Below, in pieces: positions 53,462 through 63,101 of a stretch of 64,000 nt of DNA. This DNA comes from Sphingomonas canadensis (GTDB taxonomy: Bacteria; Pseudomonadota; Alphaproteobacteria; Sphingomonadales; Sphingomonadaceae): contig NZ_JAPDRA010000011.1 of assembly GCF_026013525.1 (NCBI RefSeq), positions 1 through 64,000 of the forward strand, read 5' to 3'. The notes beneath the pieces were generated by a model. It did not search any database, was not told the DNA's origin, and saw only the letters and a program-made list of their open reading frames with translations. Every line of letters starts with the position of its first letter. The first letter of the stretch is position 1. Made by a program: the position numbers and the translations under genes.

Positions 53462-53926
53462 CTATCGCGAAAGCTGGCTGCCGACCACGGAAACGCCGAT
53501 CGCGATGGCGAACAGCAGGATCCCCAGCCAGAGGAAGGTGCGGCCCACCCGGCCGGTTTCCAGCACCGATTGCGCGGGATCGGCGGGATCATAGGCCACC
53601 TGCACCGCGGCTCCGGCCGGATAGCGGGCGGCATAGGCTTCGGCCTTGTAGCGCGAGCCGAAGCTGGGCGCGGGGCCGAAGTGGATGCGCTTGCCGGTGC
53701 GCGCCTGCCCGCCGGCCTGATAGGCATAGGTGACCGCGACATGGTAGCTGTAGCTGACCGCGCCGTCATTGCTGCTGCTGTCGCTGTGTTCGGTGACGTC
53801 GCAGCGTTCGATCACGCCGGCCGCGCGCGGCCAGGCGGATGCTTCCGCGGCCTTCCGCACCCCGCGATAGTGAAGGAAGAAGAATCCGCCCGCAAAGGCG
53901 AGCACGATGAGCGCGATCGATGTCAT
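53462..53926 (-). CDS. DUF3592-family membrane protein
   Basis: The 154-residue protein has an N-terminal anchor (IALIVLAFAGGFFFL), a soluble middle of beta strands (SYSYHVAVTYAYQAGG; HFGPAPSFGSRYKAEAYAARY) and a C-terminal membrane segment (TFLWLGILLFAIAIGVSVVG). The pattern (WPRAAGVIERCDV; YPAGAAVQVAYDPADPAQSVL) matches DUF3592, of unknown function. It starts at ATG 53926, about 75 bp behind the helicase gene on the same strand. Confidence 0.85.
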   Translation of the reverse strand: MTSIALIVLAFAGGFFFLHYRGVRKAAEASAWPRAAGVIERCDVTEHSDSSSNDGAVSYSYHVAVTYAYQAGGQARTGKRIHFGPAPSFGSRYKAEAYAARYPAGAAVQVAYDPADPAQSVLETGRVGRTFLWLGILLFAIAIGVSVVGSQLSR

Positions 53927-54002
53927 GGCCCTATCCCCCCGAAATTGACCGCCGGCGGGCTTAGCGCGGGCGGGGCGGCTTGGCGATAGGGCGGGGCCGC
54001 GA

Positions 54003-56309
54003 TCAGCCGGCGGTGACGAAGCTGTCCATTACCCGCTTGCGCCCGGCCTGCTCGAAATCGATCTCCAGCTTGTTGCCCTCGATCTCCACGATCTCGCCAT
54101 AGCCGAACTTCTGGTGGAACACGCGCTGGCCCAACGACAGGTCGCCGCGCGGCTTGGCGCCGAAGCTGACCGCCGAGGCGCGGCTTTCCAGCACGCGCGC
54201 GGGCTCGCGCGTGAAGGTGCGGCTGGTGAAGCCGCCGCCGGGCTTGCTCATGTCCACCCCCGCCGCGCGCTGCCAGCCTGGGCCGCGGCCCGTGCCGCGC
54301 GAGACATCGGCGAAGGGATCGGCGCGTTCGGACCAGTTGGCCCGCCACAGGCTCTCGCCGCCGCTCATCGTGCTGTCTTCCTGCACATGCTCGCGCGGAA
54401 GCTCGGCGATGAAGCGGCTCGGCAAGCTGCTGGTCCACTGGCCGTAGATGCGGCGGTTGGCGGCGTGGAGGATGATCGCCTGGCGCCGTGCCCGGGTGAT
54501 CGCGACATAGGCGAGGCGGCGTTCCTCCTCGAGCGACGCCAGCCCGCCCTCGTCCAGCGCGCGTTGCGAGGGGAACAGCCCTTCCTCCCAGCCCGCGAGG
54601 AACACCGTGTCGAATTCCAGCCCCTTGGCGGCATGGATCGTCATGATGGTGACCTTCGGCTCCTCCGCCGCACCTTCATTGTCCATCACCAGGCTGACAT
54701 GCTCCAGGAACGCGCCGAGGCTTTCATATTCCTCCATCGCGCGGACCAGTTCGTTCAGGTTCTCCAGCCTGCCCGCGGCCTCGGCGGTGCGATCGGCCTG
54801 CCACATCGCGGTATAGCCGCTCTCGTCGAGGATCTGGCGCGCAAGCTCCGGGTGGGGGAGCGCGTCGCCCGCCGCCCGCCAGCGGGCGAGATCAGCGACC
54901 AGGTTCGCAAGCGCGCGCCGCGCCTGGGGCGTCAGCTCATCGGTGTCCAGGATGCGCGCGGCGGCGGTGGTCAGCGGCACCTGATCCGCGCGGGCGAGCT
55001 GGTGGACCTTGGCCAGCGCCTTGTCGCCCAGCCCGCGCTTGGGCGTGTTGACGATGCGTTCGAAGGCCAGATCGTCAGCCGGCTGCGCCACCACGCGCAG
55101 ATAGGCGAGCGCGTCGCGGATCTCCTGCCGCTCATAGAAACGGAAGCCGCCGACGATGCGATAGCCCAGGCCGATGGCGATGAACCGGTCCTCGAACTCG
55201 CGCGTCTGGTGCTGCGCGCGGACCAGGATGGCGACATCGTCCAGGCTGGCGCCGCCACGCTGGAGCCCTTCGATCTCCTCGCCGACGCGGCGGGCCTCCT
55301 CCGGCCCGTCCCATACGCCCAGCACGCGGACCTTCTCGCCGCTGTCATGCTCGGTCCACAGCGTCTTGCCCAGGCGCCCGGCGTTGTTGGCGATCACGCC
55401 CGACGCGGCGGCGAGGATATGGGGCGTGGAGCGATAATTCTGCTCCAGCCGGATCACCTTGGCACCGGGGAAGTCCTTTTCGAACTTCAGGATGTTCTCC
55501 ACCCGCGCGCCGCGCCAGGAATAGATCGACTGATCGTCGTCGCCGACACAGCAGATGTTCTTGCGCTCCTGCGCCAGCAGGCGGAGCCAGAGATACTGGA
55601 CGCTGTTGGTATCCTGATATTCGTCCACCATGATGTAGCGGAACCGCTGCTGATAGCTTTCCAGCACGTCGCGGTGCGTCTTCAGGATGCTCAGCACATG
55701 GAGCAGCAGATCGCCGAAATCGCAGGCGTTCAGCGCGCGCAGCCGTTCCTGATAGGCGGCGTAGAGCGCCTGGCCCTTGCCGTTGGCATAATGCTCGCTC
55801 TCGCCCGCGTCGATGTCGGCGGGGGTCAGGCCCTTGTTCTTCCAATTGTCGATCAGCCCGCCAAGCTGGCGCGCGGGCCAGCGCTTCTCGTCCAGCCCCG
55901 CCGCCTGGATAAGCTGCTTGAGCAGGCGGAGCTGATCGTCGGTGTCGAGGATGGTGAAGTTGCTCTGAAGCCCGACCAGCTCGGCATGGCGGCGGAGCAT
56001 CTTCGCACCGATCGCGTGAAAGGTGCCCAGCCACGGCATCCCCTCCACCGCCGAACCCACGAGCCGGCCGACACGCTCCTTCATCTCGCGCGCGGCCTTG
56101 TTGGTGAAGGTGACCGCCAGGATCTCCGACGGATAGGCCCGCCGCGTCCACAGCAGGTGCGCGAGCCGCGCGGTGAGCGCCGCGGTCTTGCCCGTGCCGG
56201 CGCCGGCGAGCACGAGTACCGGCCCCTCGGTGGTGAGCACGGCATCGCGCTGGGGCGCGTTCAGCCCGGCGAGATAGGGCGGGTCCTGGGTGGCTGCGGG
56301 CAGGGTCAC
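54003..56309 (-). CDS. UvrD/PcrA/Rep-type DNA helicase
   Basis: An SF1A 3'-5' DNA helicase acting in repair and replication restart. The 768-residue protein has all superfamily motifs: Q-motif region AGLNAPQRDAVLT, Walker A AGAGTGKTAAL, FTNKAAREMKER, Walker B-type VDEYQDTN, YSWRGARVEN, LEQNYRSTP and MTIHAAKGLEFD plus YVAITRARR. The C-terminal beta-domain LGQRVFHQKFGYGEIVE, with an RNA-polymerase-binding Tudor fold, is the feature of UvrD/PcrA types. GTG 56309 (VTLPAATQDPPY) is chosen, though other GTGs upstream are possible. It is divergent from the GGDEF-EAL gene. Confidence 0.93.
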   Translation of the reverse strand: MTLPAATQDPPYLAGLNAPQRDAVLTTEGPVLVLAGAGTGKTAALTARLAHLLWTRRAYPSEILAVTFTNKAAREMKERVGRLVGSAVEGMPWLGTFHAIGAKMLRRHAELVGLQSNFTILDTDDQLRLLKQLIQAAGLDEKRWPARQLGGLIDNWKNKGLTPADIDAGESEHYANGKGQALYAAYQERLRALNACDFGDLLLHVLSILKTHRDVLESYQQRFRYIMVDEYQDTNSVQYLWLRLLAQERKNICCVGDDDQSIYSWRGARVENILKFEKDFPGAKVIRLEQNYRSTPHILAAASGVIANNAGRLGKTLWTEHDSGEKVRVLGVWDGPEEARRVGEEIEGLQRGGASLDDVAILVRAQHQTREFEDRFIAIGLGYRIVGGFRFYERQEIRDALAYLRVVAQPADDLAFERIVNTPKRGLGDKALAKVHQLARADQVPLTTAAARILDTDELTPQARRALANLVADLARWRAAGDALPHPELARQILDESGYTAMWQADRTAEAAGRLENLNELVRAMEEYESLGAFLEHVSLVMDNEGAAEEPKVTIMTIHAAKGLEFDTVFLAGWEEGLFPSQRALDEGGLASLEEERRLAYVAITRARRQAIILHAANRRIYGQWTSSLPSRFIAELPREHVQEDSTMSGGESLWRANWSERADPFADVSRGTGRGPGWQRAAGVDMSKPGGGFTSRTFTREPARVLESRASAVSFGAKPRGDLSLGQRVFHQKFGYGEIVEIEGNKLEIDFEQAGRKRVMDSFVTAG

Positions 56310-56411
56310 CTGCGAACAGTTAGGGAACGAGGCGATTCGGGGCAAGCGCCGCGGGGAAATCCCTAGGCCGCACTTTAACACCCGTTAGCCAGCCCCGGGC
56401 CAGAGCATGCC

Positions 56412-58010
56412 ATGATCAGGAGAGGGCGTGTGCGGGTGACCTGGAAAAGCAAGCTGTTCCGTCCCATGGAGGCGATCGTCACCGCCGCCGCCGCGATCGC
56501 ACTCGCAATCGTCTTTGCTGGCCTCGACGCCTTCGATCGGCTGGCCGCGTTCATGGCCCGCCACGAGGGGTGGGAGCTCGACGAACTGTTCTTCGTCCTG
56601 TTCTTCGGCGGGGTCGGAGCACTGGTGCTCGCGATCCGGCGCGCGCGGGACTTTGGCGGCGAGATCCAACGTCGCGAGGAGGTGGAGGAGCGTGTTTTCG
56701 CGCTGGCGCGGCACGATCCGCTTACGGGCGCCGCCAACCGCAGGCTGCTGCAGGCCGAACTGCCGGGGATCATCGAAAGCGCGCGTGCCGCAAACCGGCA
56801 AGTCTCGGTGCTGATGATCGACCTGGACCAGTTCAAGCCGGTCAACGACGTCTTGGGGCATGATGCGGGCGACCTGGTTCTGGTCGAGGTCACCGCGCGC
56901 CTGCATCGCGTGTGCGGCGCGGACGCGCTGATCGCGCGGCTGGGGGGCGACGAGTTCGTCGTCGTGCTGGGCGATCAGCTCGGCTCCGATCCGGCGGCGC
57001 GGATGGCGAGCAGCATCATCCGCGCGCTGAGCCTGCCGATGGAGATCAACGGGCGCCGGACCGATGTGGGCGCGACGATCGGCATCGCCCGATTCCCCGT
57101 GGACGGCGGCGACGCCGACGAGCTGCTGCGCGTCGCCGATGTCGCCATGTATGAGGGCAAACGGGCCGGGAAGGGCGTCTATCGCTTCTTCCATGCGGAG
57201 ATGGACGGCAGGCTGCGCGCCCGCGCCGAGCTGGAGGCCGGCCTGCGTACCGCCATCGAATCCGGGCAGATCATACCGTTCTTCCAGCCGCTCTATTCGC
57301 TGGCGAAGGACCGGATCATCGGGTTCGAGGCGCTGGCGCGCTGGCAGCATCCCACGCGCGGGCTGATCCCGCCCGACGAGTTCATTCCGATCGCCGAGGA
57401 TATCGGGCTGATCGGCAAGCTGTCGCAGCGGATTCTGCGGGACGGTTGCATTGCCGCGCGCGACTGGCATCCGGACACCACCTTGTCCGTCAACATCTCG
57501 CCGGTGCAGCTTCGCGATGCCTGGCTGGCGCCGCGCATCCTGGGGATCCTGGCCGAAACCGGCTTCGCGCCGCAACGGCTGATTGTCGAGGTGACCGAGA
57601 ATGCCGTGATCGACGACGTCTCTGCCGCGGCCGAGGTGTTCGCATCGCTCCAGCGCGCGGGAATCCGCGTGGCGCTGGACGATTTCGGCAAGGGCTATTC
57701 CAGCCTGTCCCACCTGCGGCAGCTCCGCTTCGACCATATCAAGATCGACAGCTCGTTCGTGCGCACGATGGATTCGGCAGAGAGCCAGAAGATCGTCAGC
57801 GCCGTCGCCGGGCTGGGCCGCGCGCTGGGGATGCCGGTGACGGCCGAGGGCGTCGAATCGGAGGATACCGCACGCAAGCTGCGCGAACTCGGCTGCGATC
57901 AGGCGCAGGGATATCTGTTCGGCGTGCCCGGCAGCCGGAGCGAGGCCGCGCACATGCTGGCCGGCAACGACGCGGAACGGCTGGCTGCTGGCCTGCGCCA
58001 GGCCGTCTGA
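56412..58010 (+). CDS. GGDEF-EAL bifunctional c-di-GMP protein
   Basis: The 532-residue protein has two N-terminal membrane segments (ending near residue 75), a diguanylate cyclase domain with intact GGDEF (residues about 179-183) and a phosphodiesterase domain with EAL (306-308) plus NISPVQLRDAWLAP, EVTENAVI, DDFGKGYSSL and the loop EGVESEDTAR. The allosteric RxxD I-site is missing at its usual position (GADA there), so product inhibition is unlikely. Whichever activity dominates cannot be told from sequence. ATG 56412 starts MIRRGRVRVTW. Confidence 0.93.
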   Translation: MIRRGRVRVTWKSKLFRPMEAIVTAAAAIALAIVFAGLDAFDRLAAFMARHEGWELDELFFVLFFGGVGALVLAIRRARDFGGEIQRREEVEERVFALARHDPLTGAANRRLLQAELPGIIESARAANRQVSVLMIDLDQFKPVNDVLGHDAGDLVLVEVTARLHRVCGADALIARLGGDEFVVVLGDQLGSDPAARMASSIIRALSLPMEINGRRTDVGATIGIARFPVDGGDADELLRVADVAMYEGKRAGKGVYRFFHAEMDGRLRARAELEAGLRTAIESGQIIPFFQPLYSLAKDRIIGFEALARWQHPTRGLIPPDEFIPIAEDIGLIGKLSQRILRDGCIAARDWHPDTTLSVNISPVQLRDAWLAPRILGILAETGFAPQRLIVEVTENAVIDDVSAAAEVFASLQRAGIRVALDDFGKGYSSLSHLRQLRFDHIKIDSSFVRTMDSAESQKIVSAVAGLGRALGMPVTAEGVESEDTARKLRELGCDQAQGYLFGVPGSRSEAAHMLAGNDAERLAAGLRQAV

Positions 58011-58023
58011 GGTGGCGGGTTCG

Positions 58024-58770
58024 TCAGCGGCCCTTGCAGGCGCCGCCCTCAAGGATGTCCTTTGCGGCCGCGCGATAGGCGGGCAGCAATTCGCCGAAGA
58101 CGCCAGCCAACGCGGCGGGATCGGAGAGGCCCGGGTATGCGGCACGCAACGTAACGCAGCCGGTCGCATCGTTCAGCACGATGGCGGCGAAGGCCGAGCA
58201 GGTCTTGAGCAATGCCTCCGACCCCGGCAGCGACGGGCTCGCAAAGGCGACGTAGATGCTGTCGCACTGTGTCCGCGCGCGCGTGAAATTGGCCACCCGC
58301 GCGGGATCGGTGCCGGGCAGATCGGCGTTGCGGATGGTGATGAGGAAGTTGGCGCTGGCAAGGGTCGACCAGACAAACCTGGCATTGCCGGTGACGTGCG
58401 TGGGAACATAGTCGCTCGGATTGAACTCGCTGCCCGGCGTGCCGCCGTCCGCGGTGCGGAACGGCGAACGGCTCTGCTGGGGAGAGGGCGGCGCGGAGGG
58501 CGCGTCGCTCCCGCAGTGCTTCTCGATGAAGCTGCGGAAATAGCGTTCCGAATTGGAGGATTCGAAATATCCGGGGCCGTCGATGGCGTCCCGCAATTCC
58601 ACGCAGAATTCGTCGCCACGGGCGTCGTCGCCACGCTCATAGGCGTTCAGCGAATCGGTCATCAGCGCGTCGAGTTTCTTGACGTCGAACCAGCCGGTCG
58701 TCCTCTGGGCATGGGCAGGCATCGCCGCGGCCAGCAGCGGCGCCACAAGAACCCCAGTGAATATCCGCAT
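58024..58770 (-). CDS. Secreted protein, unknown function
   Basis: The 248-residue protein has a signal peptide (MRIFTGVLVAPLLAAAMPAHAQ) and a soluble part with spaced Cys (EFCVELRD, EKHCGSD, TQCDSIYVA, LKTCSAF, TGCVTLRA, GGACKGR), six in total, likely three disulfides. ATG 58770 is chosen over an upstream Arg/Pro-rich extension to 58896. It is divergent from the next gene and convergent with the GGDEF-EAL gene. I recognise no family. Confidence 0.75.
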   Translation of the reverse strand: MRIFTGVLVAPLLAAAMPAHAQRTTGWFDVKKLDALMTDSLNAYERGDDARGDEFCVELRDAIDGPGYFESSNSERYFRSFIEKHCGSDAPSAPPSPQQSRSPFRTADGGTPGSEFNPSDYVPTHVTGNARFVWSTLASANFLITIRNADLPGTDPARVANFTRARTQCDSIYVAFASPSLPGSEALLKTCSAFAAIVLNDATGCVTLRAAYPGLSDPAALAGVFGELLPAYRAAAKDILEGGACKGR

Positions 58771-58879
58771 GGCCGCCGTACCCCTGTTGCGCTTGTCCGG
58801 CGCGTAGGTGACGGCAAACGCATGATGTGTCCAGCCTGCCGGGCAAGCGGCCGCATCCTTCGCGGACGGGCCGCCTGAG

Positions 58880-59611
58880 ATGGCGGTGGGGCGCATAGGG
58901 CGGGCGTTGCCGCCTGTGCTGGCGGCGGTGCTGGCGGCCGCCTCCGTTCCTGCCCGGGCACAGGGCGGGCCGGAGCAGCTCGATCAGCTTGAGCCCGGCG
59001 CGGGCGAATGGCAGCTCGAATATGCCGGCGTGTTCGGCGGCGACGGCGAGCAGGAGCTGGAGGCGCTGTTCGCGCTTTCGGACCGGTTCGCGATCGGCGC
59101 GACCGCCGAGTTCGAGGGGCCGGGGGGCGGCATTCGGCTCGACGCGATCGGGGCCAAGGCGCTGTATCGCATGATCGATCCGGACGGGCACCCGATCGGG
59201 CTGGGTATCGGCGCGGAGGCGGCGGTGAGCGCGGACGGAAGCTTCGCCGCAGGCGAGGTGCGGCTGATCGCGGAGAGCCGGCCCGCGCGCTGGTGGATCC
59301 AGGCGGACGCCATCCTGCGCCACGCGCGCGAGGATGGGCTGGGCGGCACCGGGATCGCCTATGCCGGATCGGTGCAGCGCGGGCTGGGCAGCGCGGCGTG
59401 GCTGGGGATCGAGGCATCGGGGCAGGTGCTGCGGATCGCGGGCGACCCCGGCCTGGCGCCGCGCGGCCAGCACTATATAGGCCCCAGCCTGACGTTCGAG
59501 CGCGAGATGGCGAAAGGAAACGAGGCCGAGATCGGCATCGCCTGGCTGGAGCGCGTGCGCGGGCAGGGGCCGGGCTCCGGCCCGCGGATATTCGTCCAGC
59601 TAACCTTTTGA
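58880..59611 (+). CDS. Putative outer-membrane beta-barrel protein
   Basis: The 243-residue protein has a signal peptide (VLAAVLAAASVPARAQ) and alternating strand patterns (GEWQLEYAGVFGGDGEQELE; FAIGATAEFEGPGG; AAWLGIEASGQVLRIAG; IFVQLTF with terminal Phe), typical of an outer-membrane barrel. The ATG at 58880 is in the space shared with the divergent secreted-protein gene. Family assignment is not possible from sequence alone. Confidence 0.7.
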   Translation: MAVGRIGRALPPVLAAVLAAASVPARAQGGPEQLDQLEPGAGEWQLEYAGVFGGDGEQELEALFALSDRFAIGATAEFEGPGGGIRLDAIGAKALYRMIDPDGHPIGLGIGAEAAVSADGSFAAGEVRLIAESRPARWWIQADAILRHAREDGLGGTGIAYAGSVQRGLGSAAWLGIEASGQVLRIAGDPGLAPRGQHYIGPSLTFEREMAKGNEAEIGIAWLERVRGQGPGSGPRIFVQLTF

Positions 59612-59746
59612 AGAATTTGCCGCCGGCACGGCCTGCCCAACGGGCGTCGACCGCGCTTCGCAAATCGACGAGTCCTTCCGGGGACCGCGTTGTGTAACGA
59701 TATTGTCATTAGCCTGTCACACATCCCGGCCAATGGCGCGCTCATC

Positions 59747-61384
59747 ATGGCGACGATCGCACTAGACCAGGCCCCGCCGAGCGACACCCCGGCGGCTCCG
59801 CGTCTCGATTACAAATCCCACCCGCTCACCAAGTTCCTGTTCGCGCTGATCCTGATCGGCGGGCTGGTCTATGCCGGGTGGAGCGTGATGAACGATACCC
59901 AGGGCGTGGGCGAGGAGCTGGCGCTGGGCGTGTTCGCCTTCCTGGCGCTGGCGCTGCTGATCGCGCTGGCGTTCGAGTTCGTGAACGGCTTTCACGACAC
60001 GGCGAACGCGGTCGCGACGGTGATCTACACCAATTCGATGCCGGCGCATGTCGCGGTCGTCTGGTCCGGCTTCTTCAACTTCCTGGGCGTGATGCTCTCC
60101 AGCGGCGCGGTGGCCTATGCCATCATCACGCTGTTGCCGGTGGACCTGATCCTGAACGTGGGATCGTCGGCCGGTTTCGCGATGATCTTCGCGCTGCTGT
60201 TCGCCGCGGTGCTGTGGAACCTCGCGACCTGGTATGTCGGGCTGCCCAACAGCTCCAGCCACACGCTGATCGGTTCGGTTCTTGGCGTGGGATTCGCCAA
60301 CCAGCTCATCTCCGCCGGTTCGCGCGGCGGCACCGCGGGAGTCGACTGGAGCCAGGCGCAGAAGGTGCTGACCGGGCTGTGGATGGCGCCGCTGATCGGA
60401 TTCGGCGCGGCGCTTCTGCTGCTGCTGGTGATGCGCCTCGTCGTGCGCAGTCCCAAGCTGTACACCGCGCCCGAGGGCAACGCCCCGCCACCGCTGGGCA
60501 TCCGCGCGCTGCTGATCGGCACCTGCACCGCCGTTTCCTTCACCCATGGTTCGAACGACGGGCAGAAGGGCATGGGGCTGATCATGCTGATCCTGATCGG
60601 CTGCGCGCCCACCGCCTATGCGCTGAACCGCACGCTGCCGGCGTCGGCGACCCCGGCCTTCGTCCAGACCGCCAATGTGGCGACCGCCGCGTTCGATTCG
60701 CGCGGCGGGCCGGACATGACGGCGCCCGAGGCCCGCGAGCGGCTGACCCGCGCGCTGCAGGAACGCAAGGCGACGGCGCCGGAGGTTTTCGGCGCGCTTG
60801 AGAGCCTGTCGCGCGACCTGACCCGCCAGGTTTCGCAATATGGATCGCTGGGCGGCGTGCCCGCCGAGGCGACGCCCAATGTGCGCAACGACATGTATCT
60901 GGTGCTCGACACCGCCAAGCTGGTGCTCAAGAAGCCCGAGGGCTTCACGCCCGGCCAGGTGGCGGCGATCAAGAGCTATCAGGAATCGCTGGAGGCCGGC
61001 ACGCGCTTCATCCCGCCGTGGGTGAAGGTGGTGGTGGCGATCGCGCTGGGGCTGGGCACGATGGTCGGCTGGAAGCGCATCGTGATCACCGTGGGCGAGC
61101 GCATCGGCAAGCAGCACATGACCTATGGCATGGGCGCCACCGCCGAGCTGGTGGCGGCGGGAACTATCCTGGCGGCCGACCGCTTCGGCCTGCCGGTTTC
61201 GACCACGCACATCCTGTCCTCCGGCGTGGCGGGCGCATCGGTGGCGAGCGGCCACGGCCTTCAGGCGCGCACCATCGCCCAGCTCGCCGCGGCATGGCTG
61301 CTGACGCTGCCGGTGGCGATGGCGCTTTCGGGCGGCCTCTATTGGGTGATGCTGCAGGTCGTCCACGCGGTGGGCGCACACTGA
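59747..61384 (+). CDS. PiT-family inorganic phosphate transporter
   Basis: A proton/sodium-coupled low-affinity phosphate (metal-phosphate) transporter. The 545-residue membrane protein shows both PiT signatures: FVNGFHDTANAVATVIYT near residue 80 and FTHGSNDGQKGMGL in the second half, with GLPNSSSHTLIGS and PVSTTHILSSGVAG. A long loop of roughly 120 residues (from TANVATAAFDSRGGPD to PEGFTPGQ) sits between the halves. ATG 59747 (MATIALDQAPPS) is chosen over ATG 59690. No phoU or pit regulator is adjacent. Confidence 0.93.
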   Translation: MATIALDQAPPSDTPAAPRLDYKSHPLTKFLFALILIGGLVYAGWSVMNDTQGVGEELALGVFAFLALALLIALAFEFVNGFHDTANAVATVIYTNSMPAHVAVVWSGFFNFLGVMLSSGAVAYAIITLLPVDLILNVGSSAGFAMIFALLFAAVLWNLATWYVGLPNSSSHTLIGSVLGVGFANQLISAGSRGGTAGVDWSQAQKVLTGLWMAPLIGFGAALLLLLVMRLVVRSPKLYTAPEGNAPPPLGIRALLIGTCTAVSFTHGSNDGQKGMGLIMLILIGCAPTAYALNRTLPASATPAFVQTANVATAAFDSRGGPDMTAPEARERLTRALQERKATAPEVFGALESLSRDLTRQVSQYGSLGGVPAEATPNVRNDMYLVLDTAKLVLKKPEGFTPGQVAAIKSYQESLEAGTRFIPPWVKVVVAIALGLGTMVGWKRIVITVGERIGKQHMTYGMGATAELVAAGTILAADRFGLPVSTTHILSSGVAGASVASGHGLQARTIAQLAAAWLLTLPVAMALSGGLYWVMLQVVHAVGAH

Positions 61385-61529
61385 GGACCGGCGAGCGGGC
61401 CTAACGCGGCCTCGTTCGCCCTGAGCCCGCCGAGCGAGTAGCTCCAAAGGCCTGCCAGCACCTGCGAGCGCCCTTCTGCCTACAGGCACGGGCGATCGGG
61501 CCGGGCGCGAGCGGATCGCGCCGCGGGCT

Positions 61530-61706
61530 TCAATCCAGCCCGGTGGCCTTCGCGCCATATTCCAGGCTGAAGACGAAGCCCTTCGCGTCCGCGCGAAGGT
61601 CCGCCTTGATGCGGTTCACGGGGTTGCCGAACATCAGCAGCGCGCCCGCCAGAATCGCGAACAGCACGGCATAGGCAACGCGGCGGCGGCCTTCCGATTC
61701 GTGCAT
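61530..61706 (-). CDS. 58-residue single-span membrane protein
   Basis: Too short for ordinary gene finders but well supported: an ATG at 61706 with GAGGGAGG about 5 bases before, 58 codons and TGA. The product reads MHESEGRRRVAYAVLFAIL, then AGALLMFGNPVNRIKADLRA and DAKGFVFSLEYGAKATGLD. It has one membrane helix followed by a short outer tail. It is alone on the minus strand between the phosphate and MHS transporter genes. No family recognised. Confidence 0.6.
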   Translation of the reverse strand: MHESEGRRRVAYAVLFAILAGALLMFGNPVNRIKADLRADAKGFVFSLEYGAKATGLD

Positions 61707-61834
61707 CGCGGCCTCCCTCTTTGCCGTGTTTGCCGATGACGGAACGATTAGGGCACGGAAGCTGTCGCGCGGATGAACGGGCTTGCCTTTCCGCTACGGC
61801 AAGCCGCATGGATGCGGCGAGGGGAGGCGTATCC

Positions 61835-63094
61835 ATGGCGCAAGCATCGCACCGGCGGATCCTGTTCGCGAGCCTGGTCGGCACCGCGGTGGAATTCTAC
61901 GATTTCTATATCTACGCGACCGCGGCGGCGCTGGTTTTTCCGGCGCTGTTCTTCCCCGCGAACAATCCCGAGGTTCAGGTGGTGCTCTCCTACGCCACCT
62001 TCAGCGTGGCGTTTTTCGCGCGGCCGCTGGGCGGGCTGGTGTTCGGCCATTTCGGAGACCGGATGGGCCGGAAATCGACGCTGGTCGCATCGCTGATGCT
62101 GATGGGGCTTTCGACGCTGCTGATCGCCTTCCTGCCCACCTATGCGATGGTGGGGATCGTGGCGCCGCTGCTGCTGTGCCTGTTGCGTTTCGGCCAGGGG
62201 CTGGGCCTGGGCGGCGAATGGGGCGGGGCGAGCCTGTTGGCGGTGGAGAATGCGCCGCCGGGCTGGTTCTATCGCTATGGCGCCTTCCCGCCGATGGGGG
62301 CGCCGGTGGGCTTCATCGCCGCCAACGGATTCTTCCTGCTGCTCGGCATGTTCCTGGACGACGCGCAGTTCCGCGAATGGGGCTGGCGCATCCCCTTCCT
62401 GGCGAGCGCACTGCTGGTCGTCATCGGGCTGTGGGTGCGCCTCAAGATCACCGAGACGCCCGATTTCCGCGAGGCGATGGAAAAGGCGCCGCCGCCGCGC
62501 GTTCCAGTCGGCGAGCTGCTGAGCAAGCATTTCCTGCCCACCTTCGCGGGCACGATCGGCGCCGTGGCCTGTTTCGCCCTGTTCTATATCTCCACCGTGT
62601 TCGTGATCGGATACGGCACCAAGGCGCTGGGCTATGACCGCGAACTGTTCCTGGCGGTGGAGCTGGGCGCGATCCTGTTCATGGCGCTCGGCATTCTGGC
62701 CGCCAGCCATTACGCCGACAAGGCGGGCGGAGGGGCGATCCTGTTCTTCGGCTTCGTCGCCACCATCCCGGTCGGGCTGCTGATGACGATGCTGCTGGTG
62801 CCCGGATCGCTGATCAGCGTGTTCCTGTGGCTGGCGGTGGGGCTGTTCGTGATGGGCTTCGTCTATGGCCCGCTCGGCGGATGGCTGCCCAGCCTGTTCC
62901 CGGCGCGGGTGCGCTATACGGGCGTGTCGGTGACGTTCAACCTGGCCGGGATCATCGGCGGCGGCATGACCCCGCTGATCGCGGAGGCGCTGGTGAAGCA
63001 GGGCGGGCTGGGGCTCGTCGGCTATTACCTGGCCGGGGCGGGCGTGCTGAGCATGCTGGGGCTGGCGCTGGTGCGGGGGCGGCAGCCCGCCTGA
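61835..63094 (+). CDS. MHS-type MFS metabolite/H+ symporter
   Basis: The 419-residue protein has the metabolite:H+ symporter pattern (ShiA/ProP/KgtP-like): ASLVGTAVEFYDFYIYATA near the start, LGGLVFGHFGDRMGRKSTLV (motif A) and RFGQGLGLGGEWGGASLL. Substrates of the subfamily include shikimate, 2-oxoglutarate, proline/betaine and citrate; none can be assigned here. ATG 61835 has GGGGAGG ahead; ATG 61808 is an alternative. It is convergent with rsmD. Confidence 0.9.
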   Translation: MAQASHRRILFASLVGTAVEFYDFYIYATAAALVFPALFFPANNPEVQVVLSYATFSVAFFARPLGGLVFGHFGDRMGRKSTLVASLMLMGLSTLLIAFLPTYAMVGIVAPLLLCLLRFGQGLGLGGEWGGASLLAVENAPPGWFYRYGAFPPMGAPVGFIAANGFFLLLGMFLDDAQFREWGWRIPFLASALLVVIGLWVRLKITETPDFREAMEKAPPPRVPVGELLSKHFLPTFAGTIGAVACFALFYISTVFVIGYGTKALGYDRELFLAVELGAILFMALGILAASHYADKAGGGAILFFGFVATIPVGLLMTMLLVPGSLISVFLWLAVGLFVMGFVYGPLGGWLPSLFPARVRYTGVSVTFNLAGIIGGGMTPLIAEALVKQGGLGLVGYYLAGAGVLSMLGLALVRGRQPA

Positions 63095-63101
63095 GGGCGG
63101 C

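Noticed and set aside
61411..61438. Fifth full copy of the dispersed palindrome
   Set aside because: Only part of the unit is preserved (CGTTCGCCCTGAGCC), so it is at best a degraded remnant.
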